A stretch of 64,000 nt of DNA from Actinomyces glycerinitolerans (GTDB taxonomy: Bacteria > Actinomycetota > Actinomycetes > Actinomycetales > Actinomycetaceae), in contig NZ_FQTT01000015.1 in assembly GCF_900098745.1 (NCBI RefSeq), positions 62,001 to 126,000 of the forward strand. Direction: 5' to 3'. Positions 1 through 8,828 of the stretch are shown piece after piece. The notes beneath the pieces were generated by a model. That model had not been told where the DNA came from, did not search any database, and was given only the letters and a program-made list of their open reading frames with translations. Numbering within the stretch: position 1 is the first letter of the stretch; each line of letters begins with the position of its first letter. The translations under genes were made by a program, and so were the position numbers.

Positions 1-228
1 CTCGTGGGTCAGGGCGATTGCCGACGGCGAGGCTCGCAGCGCCGCCTCGCAGCGCGCCAGGGTGACGAGTTCCTTCAGGCGCCAGGTCGGCGTATCCCGG
101 TCGGGAATGAACATGTAGCTGCCATGCGCCACCCGTATGAGATCGCGCCGACCGGCCAGGTCTCCGTTGGAGCGGTCGGCGGTGAACAACATGCGGGGGC
201 GTTCGGGCGGCGTCGGGTAGCGCTGCAT
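1..228 (-). CDS. AbiEi/DUF559-like protein, N-terminal part (runs off left edge)
   Basis: The minus strand is open from an ATG at 228 to the window edge, giving 76 residues beginning MQRYPTPPERPRM. The segment with GRRDLIRVAHGSYMF followed by a helical stretch rich in Leu and Ala resembles the start of actinobacterial proteins that carry an AbiEi-type winged-helix antitoxin N-domain, often fused to a DUF559 endonuclease-like domain. That match is from memory of the family pattern (loss of a residue run RVxxGxY then W) and the C-terminal half is missing, so the exact family is uncertain. The frame stays open upstream of 228, and no strong ribosome site precedes the ATG, so the start is a guess. 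Part of this gene is repeated as a relic near 573. Confidence 0.5.
   Translation of the reverse strand, partial: MQRYPTPPERPRMLFTADRSNGDLAGRRDLIRVAHGSYMFIPDRDTPTWRLKELVTLARCEAALRASPSAIALTHE
11..30. repeat. direct repeat copy 1 (20 bp)
   Basis: AGGGCGATTGCCGACGGCGA occurs here and again at 574-593, with weaker similarity continuing on the right side of both copies. This copy lies inside the partial gene at the left edge; the other lies in non-coding DNA. Confidence 0.85.
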
Positions 229-450
229 GTCAGCAGAATCGCCGCGGCCCGACGGCGGCGCCACCGCGCCCCGCGATCTCTGTGGATTGGGGTGTCGCGA
301 ACGCAGCCTGTGGACGCCGGTGAGAGGCCGGTGACGGAGGCGGCCCGGCGATGACCTGGTTCAGCGGCGCACGCGCACCACCGAAGGCCAGCTCCTTTGC
401 GGATGCCGGCACCCGCCCACCCGCGGACGCGTCTACTACGCCGGTTCGGG

Positions 451-523
451 GTTAACAACGCCAGTTAACCGTCTGCTGTATACCTCCGAGGCCTTCAGCA
501 GAACGTTAAGTAGCGTTGTTAAC
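451..523. repeat. large hairpin, family shared with 63851-63921
   Basis: Perfect 11-bp arms GTTAACAACGC (451-461) and GCGTTGTTAAC (513-523) enclose a further imperfect stem (CTGCTG facing CAGCAG). Core words ACGCCAGTT (458-466) and CCTTCAGCA (492-500) occur in the same order in the hairpin at the right end of the window, so the two are members of one dispersed palindromic family. Confidence 0.75.
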
Positions 524-563
524 GGGGAAGAGGCGTTGCAGACGAAGAGAGCGCACCCTCCGG

Positions 564-626
564 CTAGTTGACCAGGGCGATTGCCGACGGCGAACCCGCA
601 GTGTCGGCTCGCCGCGCGCCCGCCAG
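564..626 (-). pseudogene. relic of an AbiEi/DUF559-like gene
   Basis: Read on the minus strand this stretch gives ...ADTAGSPSAIALVN then a stop at 566-564. The left-edge gene reads ...CEAALRASPSAIALTHE at the matching place, and the DNA is identical over 20 bases (574-593 against 11-30). It is therefore best read as a short decayed copy of the same gene, abutting the end of cca. Only about 20 codons can be recognised. Confidence 0.45.
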
Positions 627-2153
627 CTACTTCCCGCCGCGCGCCGCCCACCAGGAGTGCAGCGCCTCGCGCGCCAGGTCCTCGCCCATGGGCCCCTTCT
701 CCATGCGCAGGTCCATGAGGAAGCGGTAGGCCTCGCCGACCACCGGCCCGGGCCCGACGCCGAGCTCGGCCATGATCTGCTTGCCGTCCAGGTCCGGGCG
801 GATGGCGGCCAGCTCCTCCTCCTCGCGCAGCTGCGCGATGCGGTCCTCCAAGTCGTCGTAGGCCGCGTCCAGCATGTGCGCCTTGCGCTTGTTGCGGGTG
901 GTCACGTCCGCGCGGGTCAGCCGGTGCAGACGCTCCAGCAGGGGCCCGGCGTCGGCCACATAGCGGCGCACGGCGGAGTCGGACCAGGCGGCGTCGGCGT
1001 AACCGTGGAAGCGCAGGTGCAGCTCCACCAGGCGGGAGACGTCCTTGATGGTCTGCTTGTCGAAGCGCAGGGCGCGCATGCGCTTGGCGGTCATGCGGGC
1101 GCCGACGTGGTCATGCCCGTGGAAGGTGACGGTGCCGTCGCGCAGGAAGCGCCGGGTGGCAGGCTTGCCGATGTCGTGGAAGATCGCTGCCAGCCGCAGC
1201 ACGAGGTCCGGGCCGGGCACGGGCCCGTCCGGCCCGGTCTCCAGATCGATCGCCTGCTCCAGCACCGTCAGGGTGTGCTCGTAGACGTCCTTGTGGCGCT
1301 TGTGCTCGTCGACGGTCTCCTGCAGGGCGGACAGCTCGGGCAGCACCACGTCGGCCACCCCGGTGTGCACCATGAGTTCCAGTCCGCGCCGCGGCCAGGG
1401 CGCCAGCAGCAGCCGCTCGAACTCGGCGCGCACCCGCTCGGCGGACACGATCTTCAGGCGTGGCGCCATATCGGTCATGGCGGCCAGCACGTCGGGCTCG
1501 ACGTCGAAGCCGAGCTGGGCGGCGAAGCGAGCGGCCCGCATGATGCGCAGGGGGTCGTCGTCAAAGGACTGCTCGGCGGACACCGGGGTGCGCAGCACGC
1601 CCGCACACAGGTCGTCGAAGCCGCCGTGGGGATCCACGAGCTCCAGCTCGGGCAGACGCAGCGCCATGGCGTTGACGGTGAAGTCGCGGCGTGTGAGGTC
1701 GCCGGTGAGGCTGTCACCGTAGGCGACAGCCGGCTTACGGGAGCCGGCCTCGTACTCCTCGGTGCGGTAGGTGGTGACCTCGACGACGTCGTCACCCTTG
1801 CGGGCCCCGATGGTGCCGAAGGCCTTGCCGACGTCCCAGCAGGCGTCGCCCCAGGCCTTCATGATCGCCTCGGTCGCCTCCGGGCGGGCGGAGGTGGCGC
1901 AGTCCAGGTCGTGCGGGACCACGCCGAGGAAGGCGTCGCGCACGGGGCCGCCGACCAGGGAGAGTTCATACCCGGCGTCGGCGAAGCGGCGACCCAACTC
2001 ATGCAGGGAGTCCGGTAGGGCGCGCAGGGCCCGCCGGGCGGTGGGGGTCAGGCCGTCGGCGTCGGGGCGCTCGTCGGGGACGACGGCGCTGCGGGGGCCG
2101 CGTCCGGGGCGGGAGGCGGGGGTGTGGGCGGGGGCGGTCGGGCGGTCGGTCAT
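627..2153 (-). CDS. cca: CCA tRNA nucleotidyltransferase
   Basis: Adds or repairs the 3' CCA end of tRNAs from CTP and ATP. The 508-residue product has the class II nucleotidyltransferase head (SLVGGPVRDAFLG then HDLDCATSA with the metal-binding Asp pair), the RRDFTVNAMALRLP motif, the SFDDDPLRIMRAARFAAQ RNA-binding segment and a C-terminal HD domain (AAIFHDIGKPATRRF). Length fits the actinobacterial enzymes with HD domain. The ATG at 2153 (MTDRPTAPAH) is chosen; an in-frame start 26 codons upstream would run close to the divergent NUDIX gene. The disordered Pro/Arg-rich first 40 residues are common here. It is divergently arranged from the NUDIX gene with a 66-bp gap, the same neighbours as in Mycobacterium (pcnA next to mutT4). 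Confidence 0.95.
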   Translation of the reverse strand: MTDRPTAPAHTPASRPGRGPRSAVVPDERPDADGLTPTARRALRALPDSLHELGRRFADAGYELSLVGGPVRDAFLGVVPHDLDCATSARPEATEAIMKAWGDACWDVGKAFGTIGARKGDDVVEVTTYRTEEYEAGSRKPAVAYGDSLTGDLTRRDFTVNAMALRLPELELVDPHGGFDDLCAGVLRTPVSAEQSFDDDPLRIMRAARFAAQLGFDVEPDVLAAMTDMAPRLKIVSAERVRAEFERLLLAPWPRRGLELMVHTGVADVVLPELSALQETVDEHKRHKDVYEHTLTVLEQAIDLETGPDGPVPGPDLVLRLAAIFHDIGKPATRRFLRDGTVTFHGHDHVGARMTAKRMRALRFDKQTIKDVSRLVELHLRFHGYADAAWSDSAVRRYVADAGPLLERLHRLTRADVTTRNKRKAHMLDAAYDDLEDRIAQLREEEELAAIRPDLDGKQIMAELGVGPGPVVGEAYRFLMDLRMEKGPMGEDLAREALHSWWAARGGK

Positions 2154-2219
2154 CGGCCTAAGCCTGCCACGCGGAACCCAAGGGAGCCGATCGGGCGGTG
2201 AACCGCCTAGAGTGTCCCC

Positions 2220-2729
2220 ATGTCCTCCCACCGCTCTCGTATGCCCCGCGCCGGTACCCGGCCGCGGCGCACGGCCGCACGCTCGCTGCCGGTGGTCGAC
2301 GAGACAAGCGCCGGCGGACTGATCATCGACGTGCAGGACGGTCGGGCCGTGACCGCTGTGATTGCGCGGCGCAACCGGGGCGGCCGGTTGGAATGGTGCC
2401 TACCCAAGGGGCATCTGGAGGGCAACGAGACCGCCGAGCAGGCGGCCGTGCGGGAGATCGCGGAGGAGACCGGCATCACCGGCCGGGTGTTGCGGCACTT
2501 GGCCACCGTTGACTACTGGTTCGCCGGTGAGGATCACCGTGTGCACAAGGTCGTCCACCATTTCCTGCTGGAGGCGCTCGGCGGCAGCCTCACCACCGAG
2601 AACGATCCCGACCATGAGGCGGAGGACGTCGAGTGGGTGACCCTGGACGACGTCGCCCGCCGCCTGGCCTACCCCAATGAGCGTCGGATCGTCGCCGCCG
2701 CCAGGGAGATCCTGGTGGGTGACGGGTGA
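2220..2729 (+). CDS. NUDIX hydrolase
   Basis: Hydrolyses a nucleoside diphosphate linked to another group; the true substrate cannot be told from sequence. The 169-residue protein has a complete NUDIX box, GHLEGNETAEQAAVREIAEE followed by TGI, with the catalytic REIAEE glutamates at about residues 80-85. The first 25 residues are Arg-rich and probably disordered. Start is ATG 2220, shortly after the divergent cca start. The stop overlaps the GTG start of the next gene (GTGA), so the two are translationally coupled. Position next to cca and murJ matches the mutT-like gene of the mycobacterial origin-proximal cluster. Confidence 0.92.
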   Translation: MSSHRSRMPRAGTRPRRTAARSLPVVDETSAGGLIIDVQDGRAVTAVIARRNRGGRLEWCLPKGHLEGNETAEQAAVREIAEETGITGRVLRHLATVDYWFAGEDHRVHKVVHHFLLEALGGSLTTENDPDHEAEDVEWVTLDDVARRLAYPNERRIVAAAREILVGDG

Positions 2730-4999
2730 GCTCCGCCATGCCGCGCCGCTCGGGGGTCGCCCGCGCCGCCCGGCGAGCGCTGACGGTGCTGGCCGCGGTG
2801 CTCGTGCTGGTGGGCGCGCTGCCCCTATCCCCGGCGCGCGCCAACGCAGGCACCGCCGGCCCGGCCGCCCGCGACGTCCTGCCCGGGGCGGTTGCCACCA
2901 CCGTGCTCCCAGCCGACACCGACGACGAGTCCGCCGGACGGGTAACCCTGGCCGTCACCAGCCTGGCGCCGCAGGTGTTGGGCACCGGCGAGGACGTCAC
3001 GCTGACGGGCACGATTACCAACGGCACCGACCAGACGCTTTCCGGCGCCACGCTGGTGGCGCAGATGCAGTCGCGCACCGAAATGACTACGAACGGCCTG
3101 GCCTCCTGGCTCGCCGACGAGCAGGACACGCCGCTGGCGACCATCGCCCTGGAGGCCCTCACGGATGACGTGGCACCCGGCGCGGCGGTGGACTTCCGGC
3201 TCACCATCAGCGCCGACAACCTGCCGCTGCGCAACACCGAGCAGTGGGGCCCGCGCGGCATACAGGTGGCACTGACCCAGGGTTACACCACGCTCACGCA
3301 GGACCGCACCATCGTCCTGTGGAACCCGGGCGTACAGGTAAGCCCCACGCGGGTGACCGCCTTCGTCCCGGTCACGGCCTCGCCGGCCGAACTGCTGGCA
3401 CTGACCTCCCCCGCCCCGGGCTCGCTCCCCGACCACGCCGGCCCCCCGACGCCGACCGCGAGCGCTACCGCTTCCGCCACCGACTCCGGCGCCGACTATG
3501 CCGAGACACTCGCGGCGCTGCATGAGCGGGTGCTGGGCCTGCTGGAGCTCGCCGACGACGGCGTGGTGCTCGCCGTGGACCCGGCCCTGCTCGCCGTCCT
3601 CGGCGTGGAATCGACCGCGCCCACCAGCGCCGCCGCCACCGGCTCACCCACCCCGTCGGCCGCCGGCGACGGCGGCCCATCCGAGACGGCCGACGCCACC
3701 GACCTCAAGCAGGCGCTCGCCGACGCGGTCGCTGCCGGCGACGTGGTCGCCCTGCCCTGGGGCGACGCCGACCTGACCGCCCTGGCACACCTGGGCGAGA
3801 CGGATCTGCTCGCCTCGGCCCTGCAACGCAGCGCCGACAGTGCGGCGGCGCAGGCCGGTGCCGACACTTCCGTCGCCTGGGCGGCCGGCGCACTGGATGC
3901 GACCACGCTCGCGGCTCTGCCCGACTCGGTGACCACTGTCGTCGCCGCCCCCGGTGACGCGCCCGTGGCCGTGAACCTGACCTACACGCCGTCGGGCACC
4001 ATGACCCTGGATGGGCGCACGGTGCTCATCCCGGATGCGGGAATGTCGGCGGCGATCGGCGGCAGCCTGCTCACCGACGAGGGGGACGCGCAGCTGTCCG
4101 ACCTCGACGCCGTCCAGCTGCTGCGCGGCCAGACCGCCATCGTCACCCGGCAGGCGCCGGCCGTCAGCCGCGACATGGTGGTGGTTGTCCCCCGTGAGGC
4201 GGCCGCCGAGCTGGACCCGCAGGTGCTGGCCCAGCGCCTTACCGCCCTGACCAATTCCACCTGGACGCAACCGCAGGGCCTGCACGCGCTGCTGGAATCG
4301 GCTGCCGACTCCGCTCAGTCCGGGGCGGAGGTGGCCCGCGTGCCGCTGCCGGATTCGGCCAGCGGACAGGGCGAGGTGACCGCGATGACCCTGTCGGCGG
4401 CACGGGCGGCGGAGGACCACCTGGATTCGGTCGCCTCGATCCTGGACGACCCCGAACGGGCCCTGGGCATGTCCACCGACGTGGTCGCCCTGGCCGCGTC
4501 GGCGTCCTGGCGGGCCGACGAGTCCGCCTGCACGACCATGATCGCCCAGTCCCGTGCCCGCGGGGAGGCGGTCTCCGACGCCCTGGCGGCAGCGCCGTCG
4601 AGCACCATCAACCTGATCTCCTCCTCCGCGGACCTGCCGGTGCGCATCGTGTCCACCCTGGACCAAGACGTGACCGTCGAGGTGCACCTGGAGTCCAGTT
4701 CCACCCGCCTGCAGACCGATGAGGACGTCACCGTCACCGTGCCGGCGGGCGGGCAGGTGACGGCGAGCGTACCGGTGACCGCCGTCGGCTCCGGCGACGT
4801 CGACCTGACCATCCAGCTGCGCGCGCAGGACGGCACGAATGTCGGCACGCCCTCCACGGTGCACCTGCGCGTGCGTGCCGACTGGGAGAATGTGGGCACG
4901 CGCGTACTCGGCGGGATCCTGGTGATCCTGTTGGTCGCCGGGATTATCCGTACCGTGCGCCGGGGGCGCCGCACCGCCACACCCAGGGAGCGTAGATGA
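2726..4999 (+). CDS. DUF6049 family exported membrane-anchored protein
   Basis: A 757-residue protein with a signal-type N-terminus (Arg-rich, then LTVLAAVLVLVGALPLSPARANA), a long Ala/Thr/Asp-rich extracytoplasmic body and one C-terminal membrane helix (GGILVILLVAGIIRTVRRGRR). This arrangement and the position between the NUDIX gene and murJ match the actinobacterial DUF6049 family (Rv3909 in M. tuberculosis). Its function is not established; conserved linkage with murJ suggests a role in envelope assembly, which is inference. GTG 2726 overlaps the NUDIX stop; an ATG at 2738 is an alternative start. The stop overlaps the murJ start (ATGA). A Ser/Thr/Pro-rich insert lies near residues 235-330. 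Confidence 0.88.
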   Translation: MSSAMPRRSGVARAARRALTVLAAVLVLVGALPLSPARANAGTAGPAARDVLPGAVATTVLPADTDDESAGRVTLAVTSLAPQVLGTGEDVTLTGTITNGTDQTLSGATLVAQMQSRTEMTTNGLASWLADEQDTPLATIALEALTDDVAPGAAVDFRLTISADNLPLRNTEQWGPRGIQVALTQGYTTLTQDRTIVLWNPGVQVSPTRVTAFVPVTASPAELLALTSPAPGSLPDHAGPPTPTASATASATDSGADYAETLAALHERVLGLLELADDGVVLAVDPALLAVLGVESTAPTSAAATGSPTPSAAGDGGPSETADATDLKQALADAVAAGDVVALPWGDADLTALAHLGETDLLASALQRSADSAAAQAGADTSVAWAAGALDATTLAALPDSVTTVVAAPGDAPVAVNLTYTPSGTMTLDGRTVLIPDAGMSAAIGGSLLTDEGDAQLSDLDAVQLLRGQTAIVTRQAPAVSRDMVVVVPREAAAELDPQVLAQRLTALTNSTWTQPQGLHALLESAADSAQSGAEVARVPLPDSASGQGEVTAMTLSAARAAEDHLDSVASILDDPERALGMSTDVVALAASASWRADESACTTMIAQSRARGEAVSDALAAAPSSTINLISSSADLPVRIVSTLDQDVTVEVHLESSSTRLQTDEDVTVTVPAGGQVTASVPVTAVGSGDVDLTIQLRAQDGTNVGTPSTVHLRVRADWENVGTRVLGGILVILLVAGIIRTVRRGRRTATPRERR

Positions 5000-7900
5000 A
5001 GCAGGACGGGGCCCAGTCCCAGACCGCCGGCCCGGCCACGAAGCAGCCCTCCCGGACGGGTAAGCCGGCGCCGTCCATCGCCCGCTCCAGCGCCGTGATG
5101 GCGGCGGGTACGCTCACCTCCCGCATCCTCGGCCTGGTGCGCAACGCCCTGCTGGTCACCGCCCTGGGTGCCACCGCCTCGGGTGCGGCCGACGCCTTCA
5201 ACACCGCCAACACCGTGCCGACCCAGTTGTACAACCTGCTGATCGGCGGGATCCTCAACGCAATCCTGGTGCCGCAGATCGTGCGGGCGCTGCGCCAGCG
5301 CAACGGCGAGGAGCTGGTCAACCGGCTGCTGACGGCCGCCTCCATGGTGATCGCGGCCGTCTCCGCGCTGCTGACGGTCGCCGCACCACTGGTGATCATG
5401 CTGTACGCATCCGGCCTGGGGCGCTGGCAGCCGCTCGCCTTCGCCTTCGCCTTCTGGTGCATGCCGCAGATCTTCTTCTACGGCCTGTACGCCCTGTGGG
5501 GGCAGGTGCTCAACGCCCGCTCCAGCTTCGGGCCGTACATGTGGTCACCGGTGCTGAACAACGTCATCTCCATCGCCTCGATCCTGGCCTACCTGCATAT
5601 CTACGGCGGCTACACCTCCGGGCAGGACCCGGGCATCTGGGACGCGGGCCGTATCGCCCTGATCGGGGCGACGACGACGCTGGGCATCGCCGCGCAGGCA
5701 CTGATCCTGTACATCCCGCTGGTCCGCTCCGGCTTCCACCCCAAGCTCATCTTCGGCGTGCGCGGCATGGGCCTGGGCAACATGTCCAAGGTGGCGCTGT
5801 GGGCGCTGCTGGGCACGGCCATCGTCTCCTTGGGTGACCTGGCCGCCACCAACCTGGGTTCACGGGCGGTCACGGCCGCCGAGTCGTCCGCCTACGCGGA
5901 CGTGATCGTCCCGTCGACGACCATGTACGCCAACGCCCAGCTGGTGTACATGCTGCCGCAGTCCCTGATCACCACCTCGATCATCACCGCCCTGTTCACC
6001 CGCATGAGTGAGAAGGCCGCCGCCGGGGACCGCGCAGGCGTGCGCGACGACCTGTCCCTGGGGCTGCGCTCGATCGCGGTGTTCACGGTGCTGTTCGCCG
6101 CGGGTATCGGCACCTTGGCCGCCCCGGCGCTGCAGGTGTTCGTCCCCTCCCTCTCAACGGAGCAGGCCCACGCCTCCGCCCCGATCCTGACGGTGCTGGC
6201 CGCCGGCATCGTGGGGCAGGGCGTGTGGTTCACCATGCAGCGGGTCATGCTCGCCTACGCGGACACCAAGCGGCTGCTGATCGCCGACACGGTGGTGGGC
6301 TTGATCCCGGTCCTGATCTGCCTGATGGCCTACCTGCTGGCCCCCGCCAACCACTGGATGGTGTGGGCGGCGGTGGGCTCGGCCACCTGCCAGATCGCCG
6401 GATTCCTGGTGCTGGTGCCACTGATCCGCCGCCACCTGCCGGACCTGGACGGGCCGCGAGTGGTGGGGACCTACGTGCGACTGATCGTGGCGGCACTGCC
6501 CGCGATCCTCGTCGGACTGGGGGTGCGCCGCCTGCTGGGCTCGGCCGACGGCTCCCTGACCGGAACCCGGCAGGTGGATGCCCTGGTGACCGTGCTGATA
6601 GTCGCCGCCGTCATGACCCTGGTGTACCTGGCCGTGGCCAAGCTGCTGCGGGTGCAGGAACTGGACGTGTTCTTCGGCCCGCTCTCGCGGATCGTGGCGA
6701 AGATCGGCCGGATGCTGCCCGGGCCGGTGGGCCGGGCGGTGGTGCGCATGGGCCGCGCCCTGGCGCCACCGCCGCCACTGGCCGCGCACGCGCCGGTGGA
6801 ACCGACCCCGGTCCTGCCGCCGTCGTTCCCGCCCGCACCCAGGCCGGCACCGGCGGCCTCACATATCGGTTTCGCCCCGGCCGCGGTGTGGCCCGCAGAT
6901 CCGGCTAGACTCGCCTTTAACACGCAGGCACTACCAGTCGTGGGAGGCGACCTCATGGCGGACGCAACGCCGATCGGCTCCGGCCGGTATGAGCTGCTGT
7001 CCACCATGCCGGCCACGCTGCCGCGCATTGTGCGGCACCTGGGCCGGGACACGATCCTGGACCGCCCGGTCACGGTACTCATGCTCACCGACGCCACCCC
7101 GCACCGCCGGGAGGTGCTGGAAGTGGCCACCCGCGCCGTGCTGGTCGATGACACCCGGATTCAGCGCGTCTACGACGTCGAGGCGGCCACCCCGTCGTTT
7201 ATTGTCACCGAGCCGATGACGGGCCGGACCTTCTCCGCGCTGGTCAACTCCGGGTTGCGGGCCGACCAGGTGCGCGCCATCGTGGGTGAGGCCGCCCAGG
7301 CCCTGGACGCCTGCTCGCGCCGCGGCCTGCACCACCTGAACCTGTCGCCGGAGTCGGTGCGGGTGCGGCCCGACGGCACCGTGCAGGTTTCCGGCATCGG
7401 CGTGGAAGCGGCGGTGCTGGGGCTGGAGGCGGGCACGCAGGCCGACCCGCTCGCGGGCGACCGCGCCGACGCCCGCGCCCTGGTCGAATTGCTGTACTTC
7501 GGACTGACCCGGCGCTGGCCGGGCAAACGCGCCGGCCTGCCCGCCGCCCCCATGGCCGGCGGCGCTCCCGTACCCCCCTCCCAGATCGCGCGCACGCCCG
7601 ACGACGTCGATGCCGCCCTGGACCGGCTGGTGGCCCGCACCTGGCGCGACGCGGACAGTGCACCCACCTCAGCCGCCGAGGTCGCGGGTGCCCTGGCCCC
7701 CTGGGACCCCGGCTCGCTTGCTGAGCTCGCCGCCCCGGCCGCACCCGGTCCGGCTCCCGAACCGCCAGCAGAAACGGAGTCGGCGGCGTCGGGGTCGGCC
7801 GGCGCACTGACCGGTATGGCCGGCGGGGTGCTGGCGCGGCTACGGCGTCGGTCCAGTGCCCGCCCGGCGGCTCCCATGGATGAACCCACGCCGGCCCCAA

Positions 7901-8712
7901 CCGCAAGCGAGCAGGCCACCACCCCGCCGGAGCGTCGGCCGGCCGTGCGGGTAGACCCAGCGCCGGCACCGTCCTCCGAGACCGCGGCGCCACCGCGTCA
8001 GGAGGAGTACTTGGAGGCCCTGGACTTCGCCGCGCAGGAGCCGGAAGCGGAGTACAAGGAGGACGCGCAGGAGCGGGCGGTCAACCGGACCACCACCGCC
8101 GTGCTAGTCGCCGTCGTACTGGCGGTGCTGGTTGGCGTGGCCCTAGCCGTGAACAACCTGCTCGGACTGGCCGGCGTGAAGTTCCAGGACGACAACATCC
8201 CGGCCGCCAAGACCGTGCCCACCGCCTCGGAGTCCGCCGTACCCGAGCCGGCGCCGGAGCCGGAGGAGGAGCAGGCCGAGCCCAGTGCGCCAATCACACC
8301 CGCCTCCGCTCAGTCCCTTGACCCCTTCGGGAACAACAACGAGCACCCGGAGAACGCCTACCTGGTCATAGACGGCAACACCGACCAGGCCTGGTCCTCA
8401 CGCTTCTACCTGGAATCGACTCCAGCCGGCAAGCCGGGCATCGGCATGGCGGTGACACTGGAGCAGGAGGCCGAGATCTCCGGCATTGACGTGCAGGGCA
8501 CCGGCAGCGGCGGGAATGTGCAGGTGCGCGCCACCAGCGCCGATGACCCCACCGGGGGGACGCTGCTGGCCGAGGGTGCGTTCACCGAGGGCACGACCTC
8601 CTTCGAGTTCGATCCCACCACCACCGGGTCCGTGGTGCTCTGGGTGACCAACCTGCCCACCGCCGCGGACGGGCAGTTCAAACTCACCATCTCGGAGATC
8701 ACCCTCAAGTAG
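4996..8712 (+). CDS. murJ: MurJ lipid II flippase fused to pseudokinase and extracellular domain
   Basis: Flips the peptidoglycan precursor lipid II across the membrane. The first 560 or so residues are a MATE-like multi-helix MurJ domain, starting ARSSAVMAAGTLTSRILGLVR. Residues from about 659 (IGSGRYELLS) to 910 form a kinase-like domain. The catalytic-loop position reads HHLNLSPESV and the DFG position SGIG, so the catalytic Asp residues are missing and it should be inactive. A single membrane helix (near residue 1033) leads to an outer domain beginning DPFGNNNEHPENAY with a galactose-binding-like look. The 1238-residue layout equals mycobacterial MviN, whose pseudokinase is phosphorylated by PknB and bound by FhaA. 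Both partner types are encoded at 49-58 kb. Start is ATG 4996 overlapping the DUF6049 stop. Confidence 0.93.
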   Translation: MKQDGAQSQTAGPATKQPSRTGKPAPSIARSSAVMAAGTLTSRILGLVRNALLVTALGATASGAADAFNTANTVPTQLYNLLIGGILNAILVPQIVRALRQRNGEELVNRLLTAASMVIAAVSALLTVAAPLVIMLYASGLGRWQPLAFAFAFWCMPQIFFYGLYALWGQVLNARSSFGPYMWSPVLNNVISIASILAYLHIYGGYTSGQDPGIWDAGRIALIGATTTLGIAAQALILYIPLVRSGFHPKLIFGVRGMGLGNMSKVALWALLGTAIVSLGDLAATNLGSRAVTAAESSAYADVIVPSTTMYANAQLVYMLPQSLITTSIITALFTRMSEKAAAGDRAGVRDDLSLGLRSIAVFTVLFAAGIGTLAAPALQVFVPSLSTEQAHASAPILTVLAAGIVGQGVWFTMQRVMLAYADTKRLLIADTVVGLIPVLICLMAYLLAPANHWMVWAAVGSATCQIAGFLVLVPLIRRHLPDLDGPRVVGTYVRLIVAALPAILVGLGVRRLLGSADGSLTGTRQVDALVTVLIVAAVMTLVYLAVAKLLRVQELDVFFGPLSRIVAKIGRMLPGPVGRAVVRMGRALAPPPPLAAHAPVEPTPVLPPSFPPAPRPAPAASHIGFAPAAVWPADPARLAFNTQALPVVGGDLMADATPIGSGRYELLSTMPATLPRIVRHLGRDTILDRPVTVLMLTDATPHRREVLEVATRAVLVDDTRIQRVYDVEAATPSFIVTEPMTGRTFSALVNSGLRADQVRAIVGEAAQALDACSRRGLHHLNLSPESVRVRPDGTVQVSGIGVEAAVLGLEAGTQADPLAGDRADARALVELLYFGLTRRWPGKRAGLPAAPMAGGAPVPPSQIARTPDDVDAALDRLVARTWRDADSAPTSAAEVAGALAPWDPGSLAELAAPAAPGPAPEPPAETESAASGSAGALTGMAGGVLARLRRRSSARPAAPMDEPTPAPTASEQATTPPERRPAVRVDPAPAPSSETAAPPRQEEYLEALDFAAQEPEAEYKEDAQERAVNRTTTAVLVAVVLAVLVGVALAVNNLLGLAGVKFQDDNIPAAKTVPTASESAVPEPAPEPEEEQAEPSAPITPASAQSLDPFGNNNEHPENAYLVIDGNTDQAWSSRFYLESTPAGKPGIGMAVTLEQEAEISGIDVQGTGSGGNVQVRATSADDPTGGTLLAEGAFTEGTTSFEFDPTTTGSVVLWVTNLPTAADGQFKLTISEITLK

Positions 8713-8828
8713 CCGGCCCCGCCGGAACAAAGCGCCCCGCGCCCCGGTTCATCGGGCATCGGGCGGGCGCTTCCCGCAAACGCGGCGGCGCCCGGCACAT
8801 ACGAGAAAGACGCAGAATCAGGAGAGTC

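Larger units (their letters stand above)
229..626. other. intergenic stretch with hairpin and gene relic
   Basis: No gene is supported in these 398 bases. They hold a large hairpin (451-523), a 16-bp word GTCTACTACGCCGGTT at 431-446 that recurs in inverted orientation at 63907-63922, and a relic of the left-edge gene (564-626). Confidence 0.6.

Noticed and set aside
8731-8771. Terminator between murJ and trxB
   Set aside because: Only a 7-base stem AGCGCCC/GGGCGCT with a long loop; not convincing.
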